Assembly: GCA_902800435.1 (NCBI GenBank)
Contig: CADCEQ010000015.1
Coordinates: forward strand, 1-44,869
Reading direction: 5' to 3'
Origin: an uncultured Prevotellaceae bacterium
GTDB lineage: Bacteria > Bacteroidota > Bacteroidia > Bacteroidales > Bacteroidaceae
DNA length: 44,869 bases
Of this stretch, positions 18,810 to 27,600 are shown in pieces (within the stretch, counting starts at the first letter, position 1; the number at the start of each line of letters is the position of its first letter). The notes beneath the pieces were generated by a model that was not told where the DNA came from, did no database searches, and saw nothing but the letters and a program-made list of their open reading frames with translations. Both the position numbers and the translations under genes were made by a program.

Positions 18810-20495
18810 TTACGACAGTCCTTCAATCTCGCCGTCGACGATGGTGATGCGCTCGGCCTGCGGACTCTTGGGCAGTCCCGGCATGCGGAGCATGTCGCCG
18901 GCAATGGCAACGATCATCTCCGAGCCGCAGTTCAGGATGATATCGCGGATGCGGATGGTGAAGCCCTCGGGCGAGCCGTAGCGGGTGGAGTCGGCTGAGA
19001 ACGAGAACTGCGTCTTGGCAATGCAGACAGGGTAGTGGGCGATGGCCCCGTCTTCGTCGGTAAAGGTGGCGCGCAGGTCCTCCAGTTTCTTCTTAGCCGT
19101 TTTGCTGTACTCCACGGTCGAGGCTCCGTAGATACGCTTACATACCTTTTCTATCTTGTCTTCCAGACAGTCGGCCTCCTTGTAGGTGAAGCGGATGGGC
19201 AGCGGCTGTTGCCTCTCAATCGTATCGACGACAGTCTGCGCCAGTTCGACGGCACCCTCTCCGCCTCGCAGGAATGCCTCGTTGACGGCAAAGCCCACTC
19301 CCAGGTCTTCGCAGTTCTTGCGTACGATATCTATCTCTTCCTCCACGTCGCTATCGTGGCGGTTGAGGGTGACAACGACCGGCTGACCGAAGCCCTGCAT
19401 GTTGCGGATGTGGCGGTTGAGGTTCTTCAGTCCCTCAGTCAGTCCCTTGGCGTTGGGCTCGTTGATATTTTCGAGGACTACGCCGCCGTGCATCTTCAGT
19501 CCCTGGGTGGTGGCTACGATGACTACCAGTCGGGGCTGGAGTCCCGTCTTGCGGCACTTGATGTCGAAGAACTTCTCGGCACCGAGGTCGGCGCCGAAGC
19601 CCGCCTCTGTCACCACGTAGTCGCTGAACGTCATGGCCATCTTCGTGGCGAGCACGCTCGAGCAGCCGTGGGCGATGTTGGCAAAAGGTCCGCCGTGAAT
19701 ATAGGCCGGCGTATGTTCCGTGGTCTGCACCAGATTGGGGTTGAGGGCGTCGCGCAGCAACACGGTGATGGCTCCCGCCACGCCGAGGTCTTTCACCTTG
19801 AAGAGCTTGCCGTCGGCGGTAATGCCCAGCACGATGTTCTCGATACGGCGCTGCAGGTCCTGCTCGCTGGTAGCCAGACAGAGGATGGCCATCAGCTCAG
19901 AGGCGGGCGTGATGTCGAATCCCGTCTCAGAGACCACACCGTCGCCGCGCAGTCCTGTCACCACGTTGCGCAGGGCACGGTCGTTGACGTCGAGCACGCG
20001 CTTCCAGAATATCTCACGCAGCGAGAAACCATCCTTGCGGTGCTGATAGAGATAGTTGTCGAGCAGGGCACTGATGGTGTTGTGCGCCGAGGTCACGGCG
20101 TGGAAGTCGCCCGTGAAGTGCAGGTTGATCTTCTCCATCGGCAGCACCTGGGCATAGCCGCCGCCGGCAGCGCCGCCCTTCATGCCGAAGCAGGGTCCCA
20201 GCGAGGGCTCGCGCAGGGCTACGGCAGCGTTCTTGCCGATCTTGTTAAGCCCTAATGCCAGTCCGATGCTGACGGTGGTCTTGCCGATGCCGGCCTTCGT
20301 GGGACTGATGGCAGTCACGAGTATGAGGCGGCTCCGGCGCACTTTCTCCTCGTCGATGAGGCGTACGGGCACCTTGGCCATGTAGCGGCCGTAGGGTTCA
20401 ATGTCCTCTGGGGCGATGCCCAGGCTGGTGGCAATCTCGTTGATGTGCTTCAGTTCGCATTCGCGGGCTATCTGTATGTCAGTCTTCATCATCAT
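18810..20495 (-). CDS. fhs: Formate--tetrahydrofolate ligase
   Basis: This enzyme makes 10-formyl-THF from formate, THF and ATP in the cytoplasm, feeding one-carbon metabolism (purines, and formyl-Met-tRNA). The 561-aa length and sequence match the family. The N-terminus reads [20 protein letters not shown]. The ATP loop is at about residues 64-74 ([11 protein letters not shown]), with Ile where many family members have Glu (AGEGKT). Other family blocks are [37 protein letters not shown] and [10 protein letters not shown]. The first of the three Met codons is at 20495; the third (20489) is an equally good start. It is on the opposite strand from the ribosomal genes and shares a divergent promoter region with DUF3467. 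Confidence 0.97.
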   Translation of the reverse strand: MMMKTDIQIARECELKHINEIATSLGIAPEDIEPYGRYMAKVPVRLIDEEKVRRSRLILVTAISPTKAGIGKTTVSIGLALGLNKIGKNAAVALREPSLGPCFGMKGGAAGGGYAQVLPMEKINLHFTGDFHAVTSAHNTISALLDNYLYQHRKDGFSLREIFWKRVLDVNDRALRNVVTGLRGDGVVSETGFDITPASELMAILCLATSEQDLQRRIENIVLGITADGKLFKVKDLGVAGAITVLLRDALNPNLVQTTEHTPAYIHGGPFANIAHGCSSVLATKMAMTFSDYVVTEAGFGADLGAEKFFDIKCRKTGLQPRLVVIVATTQGLKMHGGVVLENINEPNAKGLTEGLKNLNRHIRNMQGFGQPVVVTLNRHDSDVEEEIDIVRKNCEDLGVGFAVNEAFLRGGEGAVELAQTVVDTIERQQPLPIRFTYKEADCLEDKIEKVCKRIYGASTVEYSKTAKKKLEDLRATFTDEDGAIAHYPVCIAKTQFSFSADSTRYGSPEGFTIRIRDIILNCGSEMIVAIAGDMLRMPGLPKSPQAERITIVDGEIEGLS

Positions 20496-20521
20496 ATTAT
20501 TGTTTTAAGCTTAGCGGGGTG

Positions 20522-20553
20522 CAAAATTACCGTTTTGTTTGCTTTCTGCCAAG
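20522..20553 (-). promoter_or_regulatory. fhs promoter
   Basis: On the minus strand TAATTTTG (plus 20522-20529) is the -7 box, with CTTG (plus 20550-20553) 20 bp upstream as a near-consensus -33. The region also holds the divergent DUF3467 promoter, leaving about 16 bp between the two -33 elements. Confidence 0.65.
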
Positions 20554-20569
20554 AAAAACGGGCAAAAGT

Positions 20570-20601
20570 TTTGCTTGTTCCGCCTTTTTTGCTTACTTTT
20601 G
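20570..20601 (+). promoter_or_regulatory. DUF3467 promoter
   Basis: TTTG at 20570-20573, a 20-bp spacer and TACTTTTG at 20594-20601 form a consensus promoter. The ATG at 20632 is 30 bp further on. Confidence 0.75.
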
Positions 20602-20631
20602 CATCCCCAAACGATAAAAAGCTATACAACA

Positions 20632-20949
20632 ATGAACGAAAAAGACCAGAAGCAGCAGGGACTGCAGATAGAACTGACGCCCGATGTGGCGCAGGGAGAG
20701 TATGCCAACTTTGCCATCATCACCCACTCGTCGAGTGACTTTGTGCTTGACTTTGCAAGGGTGTTGCCGGGCGTGCCCAAGGCCGCCGTCAAGAGCCGTG
20801 TCATCCTGGCTCCCGAGCATGCCAAGCGCCTGCTGGCTGCCCTGCAGGAGAACATCATGCGCTATGAGCGCGAGTACGGACAGATTAAGATTCCCAATCA
20901 GGAGCCGCGCACCATTGCCCCCTTCGGACCGAGTAAGGGTGAGGCTTAA
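20632..20949 (+). CDS. DUF3467 family protein
   Basis: The 105-aa cytoplasmic protein matches DUF3467, a small family without known function that in Bacteroidetes usually lies between rpoC and rpsL. Typical features are LQIELTPDVAQGEYANFAII, then HSSSDFVLDFARVLPGVPKA and VILAPEHAKRLLAALQENI. I chose the ATG at 20632 because it begins the conserved region and follows a consensus promoter; an upstream in-frame ATG at 20539 lies before the promoter. Here the gene has lost contact with rpoC through an 11-kb insertion but has kept its place before rpsL, separated from it by a terminator. The conserved neighbourhood hints at a link to transcription or translation. Confidence 0.85.
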   Translation: MNEKDQKQQGLQIELTPDVAQGEYANFAIITHSSSDFVLDFARVLPGVPKAAVKSRVILAPEHAKRLLAALQENIMRYEREYGQIKIPNQEPRTIAPFGPSKGEA

Positions 20950-20956
20950 TCCAACA

Positions 20957-20996
20957 GAAGGAGGTTGCCCCTTTGGCAGCCTCCTTTCAATTTGTT
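20957..20996 (+). terminator. Terminator after DUF3467
   Basis: A 12-bp stem (AAGGAGGTTGCC at 20958-20969 with GGCAGCCTCCTT at 20975-20986, one G-U pair) is followed by a T-rich run. It separates DUF3467 from the rpsL transcript. Confidence 0.85.
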
Positions 20997-21113
20997 TACA
21001 CACTTATACCACATGTGTGGTGAAAGTTTGTTAAAAAGGTTATATATTATTAATTTCTGCCTAAGCCGTTAATTTTTCTTTCTTTTATATTAGGTAGAAA
21101 CGAGAAAAAGTTG

Positions 21114-21121
21114 TACCTTTG
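21114..21121 (+). promoter_or_regulatory. rpsL promoter -7 box
   Basis: TACCTTTG followed by CAGCCCGAA lies 94 bp before rpsL. The same 17 bases, TACCTTTGCAGCCCGAA, occur at the rpsJ promoter. No good -33 TTTG is present. The AT-rich upstream tract (21060-21100) may act as an UP-like element. Confidence 0.75.
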
Positions 21122-21215
21122 CAGCCCGAATTGCGTTTTCAGTATAGGGCGCATTGTGTAAATAGCTGAATATAAACAAAATAATATATAAACAAATAAT
21201 TAAAAGTAAAGTATC

Positions 21216-21596
21216 ATGCCTACAATTTCACAATTGGTAAGAAAAGGCAGAAGGGTAATCGTAGACAAGTCAAAGTCGCCCGCACTGGACAACTGTCCTC
21301 AGCGCCGTGGCGTCTGCGTACGTGTCTATACGACAACCCCGAAGAAGCCTAATTCGGCTATGCGCAAGGTAGCCCGTGTTCGTTTGACTAACCAGAAGGA
21401 AGTCAACAGTTACATTCCCGGTGAGGGTCACAACCTGCAGGAGCACTCAATCGTGCTGGTTCGCGGTGGTCGTGTGAAGGACCTCCCCGGTGTCCGCTAT
21501 CACATCGTTCGCGGTACGCTCGATACCGCCGGTGTTGCAAACCGCACTCAGCGCCGTTCTAAGTACGGTGCCAAGCGTCCCAAGGCCAAGAAGTAA
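21216..21596 (+). CDS. rpsL: 30S ribosomal protein S12
   Basis: S12 sits at the decoding centre and affects accuracy and streptomycin binding. The 126-aa sequence is standard: [13 protein letters not shown] start, [15 protein letters not shown] with the streptomycin-site Lys43 intact, and [15 protein letters not shown] with the second resistance-site Lys and the Asp that is often methylthiolated. No resistance changes are seen at these sites. It opens the str cluster (rpsL-rpsG-fusA) with its own promoter. The 94-base leader and the 177-base gap to rpsG are long enough for regulatory structures. Confidence 0.99.
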   Translation: MPTISQLVRKGRRVIVDKSKSPALDNCPQRRGVCVRVYTTTPKKPNSAMRKVARVRLTNQKEVNSYIPGEGHNLQEHSIVLVRGGRVKDLPGVRYHIVRGTLDTAGVANRTQRRSKYGAKRPKAKK

Positions 21597-21599
21597 AAA

Positions 21600-21641
21600 C
21601 TGACCGGAGAAGGTCAGGCGGCCGGCCTTTTATATAAAAGG
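21600..21641 (+). promoter_or_regulatory. Hairpin and palindrome in rpsL-rpsG gap
   Basis: Just after the rpsL stop are a 6-bp hairpin (CTGACC-ggagaa-GGTCAG, 21600-21617) and a perfect 16-bp palindrome CCTTTTATATAAAAGG (21626-21641). In E. coli the S12-S7 intercistronic region is the S7 autoregulatory site, so this could play the same part; it could also be a processing or partial termination site. Confidence 0.45.
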
Positions 21642-21773
21642 TGAAAAAGAAAAAAACAAATCCCGTTTTGCTGGAGAAATGTTATAAAGGTTGAGTAAAT
21701 ACTCAAGAGCGAGTGTTGAAGAACGTGCAAGAACAGCCCCCAAGCAGACAAAAATCATTTATTAAAAAACAAA

Positions 21774-22250
21774 ATGAGAAAAGCAAAACCTAAGAAGCGT
21801 GTGATCCTGCCGGATCCCGTATTCAACGACAAGAAGGTGTCGAAGTTCGTGAACCACTTGATGTACGATGGCAAGAAGTCGAAGTCGTACGAGATTTTCT
21901 ACAATGCCCTCGACACCGTGAAGGCAAAGATGAAGGACAACGAGAAGTCTGCCCTCGAGATTTGGAAGCAGGCTCTGGACAACATCACCCCGCAGGTCGA
22001 GGTGAAGAGCCGCCGTATTGGTGGTGCCACGTTCCAGGTTCCTACCGAGATCCGTCCCGACCGTAAGGAGAGCGTCTCGATGAAGAACATGATTCAGTTC
22101 GCCCGCAAGCGCAGTGGTAAGTCGATGGCCGACAAGCTGGCTGCCGAGATTATGGACGCCTTCAACAATCAGGGTGGCGCCTTCAAGCGTAAGGAGGATA
22201 TGCACCGCATGGCTGAGGCTAACCGTGCCTTCGCCCACTTCCGCTTCTAA
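21774..22250 (+). CDS. rpsG: 30S ribosomal protein S7
   Basis: S7 nucleates folding of the 16S rRNA head and touches E-site tRNA. The 158-aa product is of normal length with the conserved start [20 protein letters not shown], the [20 protein letters not shown] helix and the [17 protein letters not shown] beta hairpin. It follows rpsL after a structured 177-base gap and precedes fusA by 48 bases filled with GGTAAAA repeats. Autoregulation by S7 is known in enterobacteria and may exist here. Confidence 0.99.
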   Translation: MRKAKPKKRVILPDPVFNDKKVSKFVNHLMYDGKKSKSYEIFYNALDTVKAKMKDNEKSALEIWKQALDNITPQVEVKSRRIGGATFQVPTEIRPDRKESVSMKNMIQFARKRSGKSMADKLAAEIMDAFNNQGGAFKRKEDMHRMAEANRAFAHFRF

Positions 22251-22257
22251 TAATATA

Positions 22258-22290
22258 AGGTAAAAGGTAAAAAGGTAAAAGGGTAAAATA
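22258..22290 (+). repeat. GGTAAAA tandem repeat before fusA
   Basis: Four imperfect copies of AAGGTAAA/AAAAGGGT lie between the rpsG stop and the fusA ATG. The same motif forms a 160-bp tract at 41478-41638. As with the repeat before rpoC, it covers the ribosome landing region. Confidence 0.8.
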
Positions 22291-22298
22291 AGAAAGAA

Positions 22299-24428
22299 AT
22301 GGCAAAACAAGATTTGCATTTGACGCGCAATATCGGCATCATGGCCCACATCGATGCCGGTAAGACGACCACTTCGGAGCGCATCCTGTTCTACACGGGT
22401 AAGACCCACAAGATTGGTGAGGTGCACGATGGTGCCGCCACCATGGACTGGATGGCTCAGGAGCAGGAGCGTGGTATCACCATCACGAGTGCTGCCACCA
22501 CCTGCTATTGGGAGTGGAACAAGAATAAGTACAAGATCAACCTGATCGACACTCCGGGACACGTGGACTTCACCGCTGAGGTGGAGCGCTCACTGCGTGT
22601 GCTCGACGGTGCCGTGGCTACCTACTCGGCTGCTGACGGCGTTCAGCCCCAGTCTGAGACGGTATGGCGCCAGGCTGACAAATACAACGTGCCCCGCATC
22701 GGTTACGTCAACAAGATGGACCGTTCGGGTGCCGACTTCTTCGAGACCGTCCAGCAGATGAAGGACATCCTCGGAGCCAACCCCGTAGTCATCCAGGTGC
22801 CCATCGGTGCCGAGGAGAACTTCAAGGGTCTGGTCGACCTCATCCGTATGAAGGCCATTCTGTGGCACGACGAGACGATGGGTGCCGAGTACGACCTCGA
22901 GGAGATTCCCGCCGACATGATGGACGAGTGCGACGAGTGGCGCAACAAGCTGCTCGAGGCTGCTGCCGAGTATGACGAGGCGCTGATGGAGAAATACTTC
23001 GACGATCCCGCTTCCATCACCGAAGAGGAGATCATCGCAGCTATCCGCAAGGGTACCATCTCGCTGGCTTGCACGCCCATGCTCTGCGGCTCTTCGTACA
23101 AGAACAAGGGTGTGCAGCCCCTGCTCGACTACGTCTGCGCCTTCCTGCCTGCTCCTGTCGATACCGACATCGTGATGGGTACCAACCCCAACACCGACGA
23201 GGAGGAGGGTCGCAAGCCCTCTGAGGACGAGCCGACAGCTGCTCTGGCCTTCAAGATTGCCACCGACCCCTACATGGGCCGTCTGGTGTTCTTCCGCGTC
23301 TACTCTGGTTCGGTGAAGGCCGGTTCCTACGTCTTCAACCCCCGTTCGGGCAAGAAGGAGCGTATCAGCCGCCTGTTCCAGATGAACTCGAACAAGGAAA
23401 TCCCCATGGAGTCGATCGACGCCGGCGACATCGGCGCAGGTGTGGGCTTCAAGGACATCCGCACGGGTGACACCCTCTGCGACGAGGACAAGCCCATCGT
23501 GCTCGAGTCGATGACCTTCCCCGACACGGTGATCTCTATCGCCGTTGAGCCGAAGTCGCAGGCCGACGTTGCCAAGCTCGACAACGGTCTTGCCAAGCTG
23601 GCCGAGGAAGACCCGACGTTCACCGTCCGTACCGACGAGCAGAGTGGTCAGACCATCATCTCGGGTATGGGTGAGCTGCACCTCGACATCATCATCGACC
23701 GCCTGAAGCGCGAGTTCAAGGTGGAGTGCAACCAGGGTAAGCCCCAGGTGAACTATAAGGAAGCCATCACCAAGACCGTCATGAACTACCGTGAGGTCTA
23801 CAAGAAGCAGTCGGGTGGTCGCGGTAAGTTCGCTGACATCATCGTCAACGTAGGTCCCGTGGACGACGACTGGGATATCGCCAAGGACGGCGGACTGCAG
23901 TTCGTCAACGAGGTGAAGGGTGGTAACATCCCCAAGGAGTTCATCCCCAGCATCCAGAAGGGCTTCGAGGCTGCCATGAAGAACGGTATCCTCGGTGGCT
24001 ATCCTATGGACTCGCTGAAGGTTGTGGTGGTCGACGGTTCGTTCCACCCCGTCGACTCCGACCAGCTGTCGTTCGAGATTGCCGCCCAGATGGCTTACAA
24101 GGCTGTCTGCGCACAGGCCAAGCCCGTACTGATGGAGCCCATCATGAAGCTCGAGGTCGTTACGCCCGAGGAGAACATGGGTGACGTCATCGGCGACTTG
24201 AACAAGCTCCGTGGTCAGGTTGAGGGTATGGACGAGGCTCGTAGTGGTGCCCGTGTCGTAAAGGCCAAGGTGCCCCTTAGCGAGATGTTCGGCTATGTCA
24301 CCGCCCTGCGTACCATCACCTCAGGTCGTGCTACCAGCTCGATGGAGTACAGCCACCACGCACCGCTCTCCAGCACCATCGCCAAGGCCGTGCTCGAGGA
24401 GGTGAAGGGCCGTGCTGACCTCGTGTAA
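22299..24428 (+). CDS. fusA: Elongation factor G
   Basis: EF-G is the GTPase that moves tRNA and mRNA through the ribosome. The 709-aa product has the G motifs: G1 AHIDAGKTT (residues 16-24), the switch I region [16 protein letters not shown]3 DTPGHVDF and G4 NKMDR. The later domains are complete, through the domain [12 protein letters not shown] region to the C-terminal YSHHAPL segment. It is the str-operon copy; Bacteroidetes often have a second EF-G-like gene elsewhere. A 15-bp-stem terminator follows 22 bp downstream, so the str transcript ends here and does not run on to rpsJ. The start is preceded by a GGTAAAA repeat. Confidence 0.99.
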   Translation: MAKQDLHLTRNIGIMAHIDAGKTTTSERILFYTGKTHKIGEVHDGAATMDWMAQEQERGITITSAATTCYWEWNKNKYKINLIDTPGHVDFTAEVERSLRVLDGAVATYSAADGVQPQSETVWRQADKYNVPRIGYVNKMDRSGADFFETVQQMKDILGANPVVIQVPIGAEENFKGLVDLIRMKAILWHDETMGAEYDLEEIPADMMDECDEWRNKLLEAAAEYDEALMEKYFDDPASITEEEIIAAIRKGTISLACTPMLCGSSYKNKGVQPLLDYVCAFLPAPVDTDIVMGTNPNTDEEEGRKPSEDEPTAALAFKIATDPYMGRLVFFRVYSGSVKAGSYVFNPRSGKKERISRLFQMNSNKEIPMESIDAGDIGAGVGFKDIRTGDTLCDEDKPIVLESMTFPDTVISIAVEPKSQADVAKLDNGLAKLAEEDPTFTVRTDEQSGQTIISGMGELHLDIIIDRLKREFKVECNQGKPQVNYKEAITKTVMNYREVYKKQSGGRGKFADIIVNVGPVDDDWDIAKDGGLQFVNEVKGGNIPKEFIPSIQKGFEAAMKNGILGGYPMDSLKVVVVDGSFHPVDSDQLSFEIAAQMAYKAVCAQAKPVLMEPIMKLEVVTPEENMGDVIGDLNKLRGQVEGMDEARSGARVVKAKVPLSEMFGYVTALRTITSGRATSSMEYSHHAPLSSTIAKAVLEEVKGRADLV

Positions 24429-24450
24429 GCGTTTAGTATCATCTTACTAT

Positions 24451-24490
24451 AAATCCCGGAATCGCCAGACGCGATTCCGGGATTTTCTAT
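24451..24490 (+). terminator. Strong terminator after fusA
   Basis: AAATCCCGGAATCGC (24451-24465) and GCGATTCCGGGATTT (24471-24485) form a perfect 15-bp stem with a 5-base loop and a T-rich tail. Confidence 0.95.
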
Positions 24491-24504
24491 ATAGAATAGG
24501 TGCA

Positions 24505-24554
24505 AACGGCTATCATTTCCGTGATTTGATAGTCGTTTCCTGCGTTTTGATAGT
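24505..24554 (+). promoter_or_regulatory. Candidate operator with TGATAGT repeats
   Basis: AACGGCTATCA (24505-24515) and TGATAGTCGTT (24527-24537) form an inverted repeat with one mismatch. A further TGATAGT starts at 24548, 21 bp (two helical turns) after the second. The cluster stands 22 bp upstream of the -7 box of the large exported protein. This looks like a binding site for a regulator, possibly the AraC-type protein at 30285. Confidence 0.55.
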
Positions 24555-24575
24555 TAGCGGATAAGGAGATTTGGT

Positions 24576-24583
24576 TATATTTG
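24576..24583 (+). promoter_or_regulatory. -7 box for large Asp-box protein
   Basis: TATATTTG fits TAnnTTTG and lies 34 bp before the ATG. No TTTG stands at the usual distance, fitting dependence on an activator at the upstream repeats. Confidence 0.6.
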
Positions 24584-24617
24584 CAGAAATATTTTAACTA
24601 AACCTCATAAAAGTATT

Positions 24618-27600
24618 ATGAAGAAACTACTCATCAAGCTGGCACTCCTTGCGGTGCCGATGTTGGCGGCGGCACAGACTGCCGACAATCTGAAACAGTC
24701 GCTACCCTCCGAGTGGGGCGGCTGGCAGAACCTCACTTACGGCGTGACCGACATCACGGCGTACACCACCAGTCTCTTCACCATGGAGGTGGAGACCAGC
24801 GGCAAGACCATCCACCTGCTGTGGCAGGAGAACGGCAAGGACGCCAACGGCCTCTACCGTATGTACTACCGGCGCAGCACCGACCTGGGGCGCTCCTGGG
24901 AGGAGGCCAGGCTCATCAGTACCTCGAAGGAGAAACTCTACCGCGAGAACAACCACCTGCTGGCTGTCAGCGGCAGCAGCGTGTACATTCTCTGTCCGTC
25001 GAAAGATGCCGATGACCGCTGGAAGCTGCGCTTTGCACGCAGCACCGACGGCGGCGCATCGTTCACAACCGTCGACCTGGAGCAGTTTGGCACAGGCTCC
25101 GTCACGCAGCACCTCAACATGTACTACGCAGGCTGCGACGGGCAGACCGTTGTGTTCGCCACGCATCACAGTGACGGCACCGGGCGCAAGGAACTGCGTG
25201 CGTACACCAGCATCGACGGCGGCCATAACTTCCAACTGCTGAAATGGCAGCTGGAAGGCTACCCGTTCGGCGAGCGTCGTTCATATCCCAGTTTCCATCA
25301 GATAGCCGACCTTCAGGTGCAGGACGGCAAGTGGACGATGGTGTGCTGGGACGACGATAAAAGTACCAAAGTCCTGCTGAACTCGTCATCTGACGGCGGC
25401 AAGACGCTCGTCACGCAAAACGTGACACAGCGGGGCACTGGTAAATATAACTACTGGAGCAACATGCCCGGCTACCGTCCGCAGATGGTGATGCAGGGCA
25501 ATACCATCGACCTCATCTACTACGGCAAGCTCGACGACGGCGATGAGGAAATGATTGTCTATCAGCGCTCAACCGATGGTGGCAAGACCTGGGGAGAGCC
25601 GAAGTATCTGCCCGACAGCTATGACTCGGGCACGATGACCATCGCCGGCAAGGGCGACAACCTCTACGTGATGGGCTACCGCTGGACTGGCGAAAACGGT
25701 CGCTGGGGCCGCGTCACCCACCGCACGCTGTGGTACTCGCACGACGGCGGCAAGACGTGGCAGCAGCAGCGCCGCTGCTTCGACACCTACGAGCTAAACA
25801 ACTCTGCCTTCCGCTTCACCATTGCTCCCGACGACCCGTCGGGCCGCCACGTCATTGTTACCGGCGAGCAGGGCTTCTACATGGAGACGAAGGACGGCTT
25901 CGAGACCGTCAGCCGCAACTTCCGCAAGGGCGACCAGTCGTGGGACCCCTACAGGGACTGGAACAACGAGGCACTGACCGTGATCTTCGACAGCGAGGGC
26001 ACCGAGCACTGGTTCATGCAGTACAGCCCCCACCAGGCTGGTATCGCCAGCTACGACGGCTACTTCTGGAATATCTGCCATCGCCGTGTGGAGCGTCCTG
26101 AAGTGCCCGCAACAACCAAGGAGATGGCTTACCACCTGGCCAACACCGTGAGGAACGACATCATCATCCCCATGTCGCCCAGCATCGAGGCCACCAGCGA
26201 GGCCATCACCGTCGAGGCGTGGGTGCGCTTCGACGACGTGAAGAGCGGCTTCGGCTTTGCCGGCCTGAACAACACCAACGCTTCCTTAGGAAGCTCGACC
26301 TTCATGGACGGCTGGTCCCTCGAGCTCTACTATCAGTCGGGCGGCGCCACGCCCGGCGGCGCAGCCTTCAACGGCTGCGTACACCCCGAAAAGTCCAATG
26401 GCGCCAGTCTGTTCACGCCATGGACGTATCTCATCCGCGAATTGGGACAGTGGCACCACGTGGCCATGACCTACGACTCTAACGTCGCAGAGAACAATGT
26501 ACACTTCTACATCGACGGTCTGCCCTACAACACGCGCACCGAGCACGGCAAGATTCTGATGGGCAACAACCCCATCCTCATCGGCCGCTCCGGAACCCAA
26601 AATGACGGCGACGTGCTCATCGACAACTTCGCCATCTACAGCCGTGCGCTGACCCTCGACGAGATCCACCGGCACATCTACGGCAAGCCCGACGCCACGG
26701 ACAAGGACTGCCGCCTGCTGCTCACCTTCGACGGCACACTGCGCGACGAGAGCCAGTACCACAACGACCCCGTTCCACTGATGGATGCGCCCCTCGTGGA
26801 GCACAACGGCATCAACCTGCCCAAGGCCGACTTCGCACTGACCAAGGACACCAAGGGCACCACCGTCTATGTGAACGACGTAACCCCCGACGGCGAGGTC
26901 TATTGGTGGTGGAAACCCAGCCCCACGACGCTCGGAGCCTACAACGAGAGCTGGAAGAAGCACGAGAGCGTGAACTACAACGGCCACAGCGGCAACTACG
27001 TCTTCTGGATGGTGGCCAAGGGCGACGGCGAGCATACCAACGCCTTCGCACCCGTGGCGAAGCAGTTCAGCATCAGCGGACTGAGCCGTGTGGAGCCCAG
27101 CGTGGTCGGTAGTACCCCGGCTGCCCGCCTGCGTATCTACGGCGGTTACGAGCTGTCGGAGAACAGTCAGCCAAAAGTGGTGCTCCACACCTCCGATGGC
27201 GTTGACATTGAGGGGCGTTGGGAGATGGACAAAGGCTACAGCTCCACCAGTGTCAAGACACTCAATGACGTAGCATACGCCGTGTTCGACCTGTCATCGG
27301 CAAAACTTGGAAAATACGACGTCGTGGTAGCCTCCGACACGCTCAAGGGCGCCCTTGAAGTGCAGGCCGTGGAGGCACCCGACGTGTGGTTGAGCGTCAA
27401 TGGTCCACGCCTGATGCTCGGAAACCGCTGGACAACATTCACCATGGAGTATGGAAACCGTTCCAACACCGATGCCTACAACGTTCCAGTGTACCTCTTC
27501 TTCGATGACTACGACGACATTGAGGTGGAGTTCCCCTTCGACTATGTGCTCACGCCCGAAGAGGGCGTAGTCAGTGCCGAGGCCATCAAGTTCACCCTCG

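Noticed and set aside
19035..20255. 406-codon forward frame over fhs
   Set aside because: Antisense shadow of a well identified enzyme; composition follows fhs codon bias.
20539..20631. N-terminal extension of DUF3467
   Set aside because: The extra 31 codons overlap the consensus promoter; the conserved sequence begins at 20632.
22590..24047. 485-codon reverse frame over fusA
   Set aside because: Antisense shadow of fusA with repetitive Leu/Val/Asp/Gly composition and no motif.
24618..26120. True GH33 sialidase
   Set aside because: Asp-boxes are clear but I do not see the RIP motif near the N-terminus; Asp-boxes alone occur in many propellers.
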